Source of the DNA: Telmatactis stephensoni
Lineage: Eukaryota > Cnidaria > Anthozoa > Actiniaria > Isophelliidae
Direction of reading: 5' to 3'
DNA length: 64,000 nucleotides
Assembly: GCA_029948255.1 (NCBI GenBank)
Contig: JALIZF010001884.1
Location: forward strand, 992,001 to 1,056,000
The translations under genes were made by a program, and so were the position numbers. Shown here piece after piece: positions 60,401-64,000 of this stretch; position 1 is the first letter of the stretch, and every line of letters begins with the position of its first letter. The notes under the pieces were generated by a model. That model worked only from the letters and a program-made list of their open reading frames with translations, was not told where the DNA came from and made no database searches.

Positions 60401-63400
60401 GTTATGAAAGAAGAAGCGAAACAAAACAAAAATAAAAACAATGGCAAATGACAACAACCATTGCAAATACTTACATTATGTACGTTACACATGTTGTCAT
60501 TTGTCAGTGTTTGTCATTCACTCAAGATTGGCCATAGCTATCTGAAAGCTTCGAGATTTACTATTGCCAATGTAATGCCAACCAAAACATGAAGATTTAT
60601 TTTATGTTGTGAAACACTGAGTAGTCAAGTGTTCTGAATGTTCTGAAAATGACCGGGATGTTTAGAATGTGTAGGCATTGATATTTTGGCTTTGGAGAGC
60701 CAATTACCATTTTTATTAGATCATTTGAGAAAATTTGAAATGATCATCAGGAACATCACCAGAGCCATTTCCCTTGAATTGTCTTATTTTATGTATTGTG
60801 TTCCAACAGCAGCTGAATTAATTGAGGAGTACTACCCCATCTTCTTTACAAGTGATTATGGATTTGAAGAGTTTTTCTGTATCTGCATCCAGCTGATGAA
60901 CAAAACTTGGAAGGAGATGCGAGCAACAGCTGCAGATTTTACTAAAGTGAGTGCATATCTTGTCTGTAAACTCTCTCAAAAGACATCTTTAAAACCAATA
61001 TTCCCTTCCTCAAAGATGGGTCAGCCTGCTTCCCTGTTGTGTGTGTGTGTGTGTGCTACCCTGGTGTGATCTCAATTTGGTACTGATTTCCATAAATGTA
61101 GCAGTGTCTGACTATGAGTATATATCCCACATTTTTTAGACCTTGAAAGATAATTAGAATTATCCTTGGCTAGTACAAAATTAATATGTGTGAGTATACA
61201 GCTATACTGGGATAGGCAGTGTTGAATTCCAGCAGTGTGTTGTGTCTCAAGCATCAGCTACTATCATTGACAGACAAGTTATGAGTGGTTTTTGTATGAG
61301 TGAGAAACTTACTGTGTTGTACTGTGACTGCATCAGTGCCATAATGTCTATAAAACAATTGAAATTCCTGCTGCAACCATACCGTGCAGTGATCATGCCA
61401 GATCGTGCTAGCTAAAATGTGTTTCAAAATTAGGACTGGCCACTAGAAAACACTGGATGATGGGGGCCAGGGGGAAATGGGGGAGGAATCAGGGGGATCT
61501 CTAAGCTTTTAATTTTTTTATGGTTCTTCTCAATATCAATTTTTGTTATTAGGTGATGTCTATAGTCAAAGAACAAATTGTACGATCATTGAAAGAGAAG
61601 CATTTTTCATTGGAAGCATTCAGAGTGAGTATTGTTTCTTGCCTAACGTAATGTCTGGTAGGACAACTGGCTTGTCTTGAATGAAGAGGATACTCTAAAA
61701 CTAAAAATGCACAATAATTAAATTATGTCCTTGATTTTCTAATTAATTTTAACTAACAAAATGCATTTCAACAGGCCAATTAACCTTCCACCTGCAATCT
61801 TTGCTGAATGTTTTTAACATTTTGTCATCTGTCTTCATGTGATGCACAGTAAAAAATAATAGTGTTGCTGCTGGTGTCGTAGATTGATTAGTCTGCAGAT
61901 ACAACCACGCCCAATAGTGATAGCAGATACAACCACGCCCAATAGCAGATACAACCACGCCCAATAAATAAGGCTCCCATGCAACAGAGACAGTGTCTGC
62001 ATTTGCACACTATAGATTGATACACAGATTTATGAGTGGTGCATTTATTTTCTTTGTAGAATTACATCTTCAACCTTGGCTTTACTCAAATTGGTAAACT
62101 TTTACAGCAAGAATTTCATGAAAGAAACACGTTAGAGCTTCAGACTAAGCCTGTTGTGTAAGCAACAAATCATGACATCTATATGAATAGCATCATGAGT
62201 TTTTGCTCTCTAAATTGTTATATATTGGTATTTTCAAGGAATGAAAATGAATATTCTGAATTAATGCATTTGTTGCAGAGAACTAAAAGAACAGATTCTT
62301 CCTGACTTAAAGAAGATTGTCAAACGTCAGGTACTTGTAGAAGGCAGGCTGATTACAAGTATACGAAAGTGACTGTACCTCTATTTTTTTTTTTTTTTTC
62401 TATTTTCTCCCCTTGCCTTATTTTTTTAGCAGTCGTTTCTGATTCTTCATCTTGTCACATCTATTTTCTTCTTTTCTTGTCCTCTCCTCTCCTCTCTCTT
62501 TTCCTCTTTGTTATACTCATCTGTTGTCATTTTTCAGAGACTTGATCAACTTATTGAAGGCAGAGCATTTGAGAAAGGAAAGAAAAAAGGTACCTGTCCA
62601 CTACTGAGCTATAACTACTATTAATAAAATTTGAGCTGTCTCTAGATCTAGTAATTTGCTCTTTTGCTATACAGATAATATTTGGTACTGTAGACTTTCT
62701 CCAAACTTGAAGTTTCTTCACTATGGAGACTGTGAAGACGGACAGGCGCCATCACTAGAAGCACTGCCCAACAAATGTAGGTTTATTCTTGATTCTGAAT
62801 TTCTCAATTATTTCTGTGATAGTGATTTTTGGAATTCTCGCGGATCACTGATAACTTGTTTATTTAAAGATGATATTTTAAAATATTTAAATATATAATT
62901 TTAAAGAAATAGAAAACGCGCGCGCGTGCTGTGTGCAGATTTAGAGCACGTGGGGATTGATCAGGACACGAGGTGTTAAGAGTACGCCTCGTGCTTCTCA
63001 GCGCTTCTCGAGTGTTTTGATCAATCCCTAAGTGCTCTAACTCTGCACACAGCACAGCGGATAAGTTTTCTATTTCTATTATACATTATTTTCAAGCATA
63101 TTCAGTATTCATTTACACCAAAAATTTGAAGAGTGCGCGCGCGTGCTGTGTGCATATTTAGAGTTCGCAGTATACGCGTCCTTCGGCCAATGAGAGCGCG
63201 CGTTATACAAATGTTATATGATGGTTATTTTATAAATAAAGTATATAATATATGATTTAAAATATTTTATTAGTATATCCTTACAGTGCTGCGCTTCGAA
63301 CCGTTGTCACTTCCACAAAGTTTTTGATTACTTTTTGACATGTTTTTGACAACCTTGAATACCGCTAACCAATTAAATATCGTCGCTTCACTTTGATGTT

Positions 63401-64000
63401 TTGATATGATGTACAAACTCCGCCTATCGAGACATCAAAGTGAAGCGCCAGTTTCTAATTGGTTAGCGGTATTCAAAGTTGTCCAAAAGATGTCAAAAAG
63501 TAATCAAAAACTTTGTGGTAGTGGCAACGGTTCGAGACGCAGCACTGTAAAAGCTGGATAACTCTGTGTGTTCGTTTACATTTTGAGAAGAACTTGTTAG
63601 TAATCACTATGATCATCATTTCAGTACCTATATCTAGTATCAAGCAATTAGTAGTAGGAAAGGATTGCCCGCACACAAAGGAAAAGAAATCTTTAAAGGT
63701 TTGTGACAAAAATGGCTGTGATGGTGGTCCTTCATGTTTGAAGGACCCTTTTTATTTAGCTGGAGACTAGCGAGTGAAGTATGGGCTGCGTCGGTGTATA
63801 AAAATACAACAAGGGATAAATAGAAATCTGTAACATTGTATAAAAAGAGAGATAGAGCGATTTTCGTATGATTACGTAACTTACCGAGCCGTACCGTGAC
63901 CGTGTCAGTGCCGTAGTGTCTGTCAGGAGCGGATCCAGGATTATCTTCAGGAGGGGGTGCACCGTCTTCAGGAGGGGGTGCACCGTCTTCAGGAGGGGTG
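51425..64000 (+). CDS. ELMO: Engulfment and cell motility protein (ELMO), 3' end outside the window
   Basis: ELMO pairs with DOCK-family GEFs to activate Rac in engulfment and migration. 22 coding exons, 613 aa so far (human ELMO1 727): 51425-51496, 51609-51649, 52123-52192, 52828-52878, 53431-53523, 53968-54044, 55033-55132, 55928-56016, 56812-56877, 57253-57331, 57698-57748, 58207-58329, 58778-58900, 59641-59745, 60077-60188, 60810-60946, 61553-61624, 62060-62157, 62279-62330, 62538-62589, 62675-62776, 63625-63698. All phases agree. Domains: ubiquitin-like RBD (about 1-80), ARM-like repeats (about 100-270), ELMO domain (about 290-490, with F-F-C-I-C-I-Q-L-M-N-K-T-W-K-E-M-R-A-T) and the first half of the PH domain (W-Y-C-R-L-S-P-N-L-K, H-Y-G-D, G-K-D-C-P-H). 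The PH end and proline-rich tail should follow beyond the window. Which vertebrate paralogue it matches cannot be said; probably a pre-duplication single ELMO. Confidence 0.96.
54140..54324. mobile_element. 175-bp MITE with CTGGT target duplication
   Basis: The element 54145-54319 has ends CAGGGCTGTAGCCAC and, complemented, CAGGGCCGTAGCCAC. It is flanked by CTGGT on both sides (54140-54144, 54320-54324). A TAAAAGTTGGTC word occurs near both ends. It lies in ELMO intron 6. End style and 5-bp duplication match the UTP3 intron 6 element. Confidence 0.85.
55315..55600. mobile_element. MITE-like element with ACACACAAGGGAGC ends
   Basis: The left end is AAAGGCTGTTACACACAAGG; the right end is GCTCCCTTGTGTGTTCTGGCC. 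AGGAGCATGTTGTG / AGCATATTGTTACATG words repeat inside. It is in ELMO intron 7. Confidence 0.6.
56125..56262. mobile_element. GACTGTGAAAATGGCA family, copy 3
   Basis: ATGACTGTGAAAATGGCACC at the left and a CACTGACACGGTCACGGTAC-like block at the right, in ELMO intron 8. It retains several CpGs that are TpG or CpA in other copies. Confidence 0.6.
57875..58130. mobile_element. GCGTGCTGTGTGCA family, CpG-decayed copy
   Basis: Co-linear with 62905-63235 in order and spacing: AGAAATAGAAAA, GTGCTGTGT, TTCTGATCAATCAC, AAGTTTTGTATTTC, TTCAGTATTCATTTACAC, GTGCTGTGTGCAT, CAGCCAATGA. CG dinucleotides of the other copy appear here as TG or CA. In ELMO intron 11. Confidence 0.75.
60810..60813 (+). other. 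Tandem acceptor (NAGNAG) at ELMO exon 16
   Basis: The exon is preceded by CAACAGCAG. Using the first AG keeps an extra alanine (P-A-E-L); using the second gives P-E-L. Both keep the frame and both codons of the split proline. Confidence 0.7.
61285..61410. mobile_element. GACTGTGAAAATGGCA family, copy 4
   Basis: Contains TGACTGCATCAGTGCCATAATGTCTATAAAA and CATACCGTGCAGTGATCATG-like blocks seen in reverse order in the other copies. ELMO intron 16. Confidence 0.5.
62905..63235. mobile_element. GCGTGCTGTGTGCA family, CpG-rich copy
   Basis: The 5' part is a palindrome: GCTGTGTGCAGATTTAGAGC at 62928 is mirrored as GCTCTAACTCTGCACACAGC near 63053. A second GCGCGCGTGCTGTGTGCAT lies at 63137. In ELMO intron 21. 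It keeps long CG runs, unlike its relative at 57875. Confidence 0.75.
63281..63550. mobile_element. 270-bp long-TIR MITE with TTACAGTGCTGCG ends
   Basis: Arms of about 110 bp pair across the element: TTACAGTGCTGCGCTTCGAA on the left, and the complement TTACAGTGCTGCGTCTCGAA on the right. Both arms include AAGTTTTTGATTACTTTTTGACAT. It ends 74 bp upstream of ELMO exon 22. Confidence 0.8.
63765..63870. repeat. GGCTGCGTCGGTGT repeat, copy 2
   Basis: Matches 49115-49260 as described there. It lies just after the last visible ELMO exon. Confidence 0.6.
63868..63925. mobile_element. GACTGTGAAAATGGCA family, partial copy 5
   Basis: CGTACCGTGACCGTGTCAGT and GCCGTAGTGTCTGTC match copies 3 and 4; CpG-rich, hence relatively undecayed. 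Confidence 0.5.
63926..64000. mobile_element. Transposon terminus CAGGAGCGGATCCAGG with 21-bp repeats
   Basis: CAGGAGCGGATCCAGGATTA is followed by three units of CTTCAGGAGGGGGTGCACCG, the last cut by the window end. Same terminus as 21504-21541 in opposite orientation. The element continues beyond the window. Confidence 0.65.

Noticed and set aside
1..64000. Operon-like or prokaryotic defence or biosynthetic system
   Set aside because: All long coding signals are spliced animal genes or transposon parts; no intronless gene cluster is present.

Overview
This is nuclear DNA from an animal. Every recognisable gene is split into many short exons with GT-AG introns and matching splice phases. Base composition is AT-rich, and introns and intergenic stretches are crowded with non-autonomous DNA transposons, tRNA-derived repeats, microsatellites and one LINE. 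The gene set (ELMO, UTP3/SAS10, thiamine triphosphatase, a MARVEL four-helix protein) is metazoan. The intron density and the style of palindromic repeats fit an early-branching animal, most likely a cnidarian (anthozoan); that placement is inference.

Layout. 1-5281: gene-free, with repeats and an RT relic. 5282-11475 (+): four-exon MARVEL protein. 11476-13501: three terminal-inverted-repeat elements. 13502-16590 (-): 5'-truncated LINE with one frameshift. 17442-17931 (+): truncated second MARVEL copy broken by a palindrome. 18110-19722: two minisatellites. 20668-24062 (-): four-exon membrane-anchored JmjC/cupin oxygenase. 25133-35258 (-): 21-exon UTP3/SAS10. 36392-41599 (+): eight-exon membrane protein with a signal peptide and a C2H2 finger. 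42599-48498 (-): seven-exon unrecognised basic protein. 49745-50839 (-): two-exon thiamine triphosphatase. 51425 to 63698 and beyond (+): ELMO, 22 exons visible, 3' end outside the window.

The genes do not form a pathway: ribosome biogenesis (UTP3), Rac-GEF signalling and engulfment (ELMO), thiamine metabolism (THTPA), membrane trafficking (MARVEL) and putative lumenal hydroxylation (JmjC). Two divergent pairs stand out: UTP3 with the C2H2 membrane protein, and THTPA with ELMO. Each has a YY1-like GCCATCTT/ATGGCGGC motif close to one of the two starts.

I found no bacterial-type system, CRISPR or operon. The most informative signals are transposon insertions whose boundaries and target-site duplications can be read exactly (5-bp, 9-bp and TTAA classes), one of which makes up most of a UTP3 intron, plus two oxygenase/zinc-finger membrane proteins of unknown role. 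Exon models come from reading splice sites and frames by eye, with every junction checked for phase.
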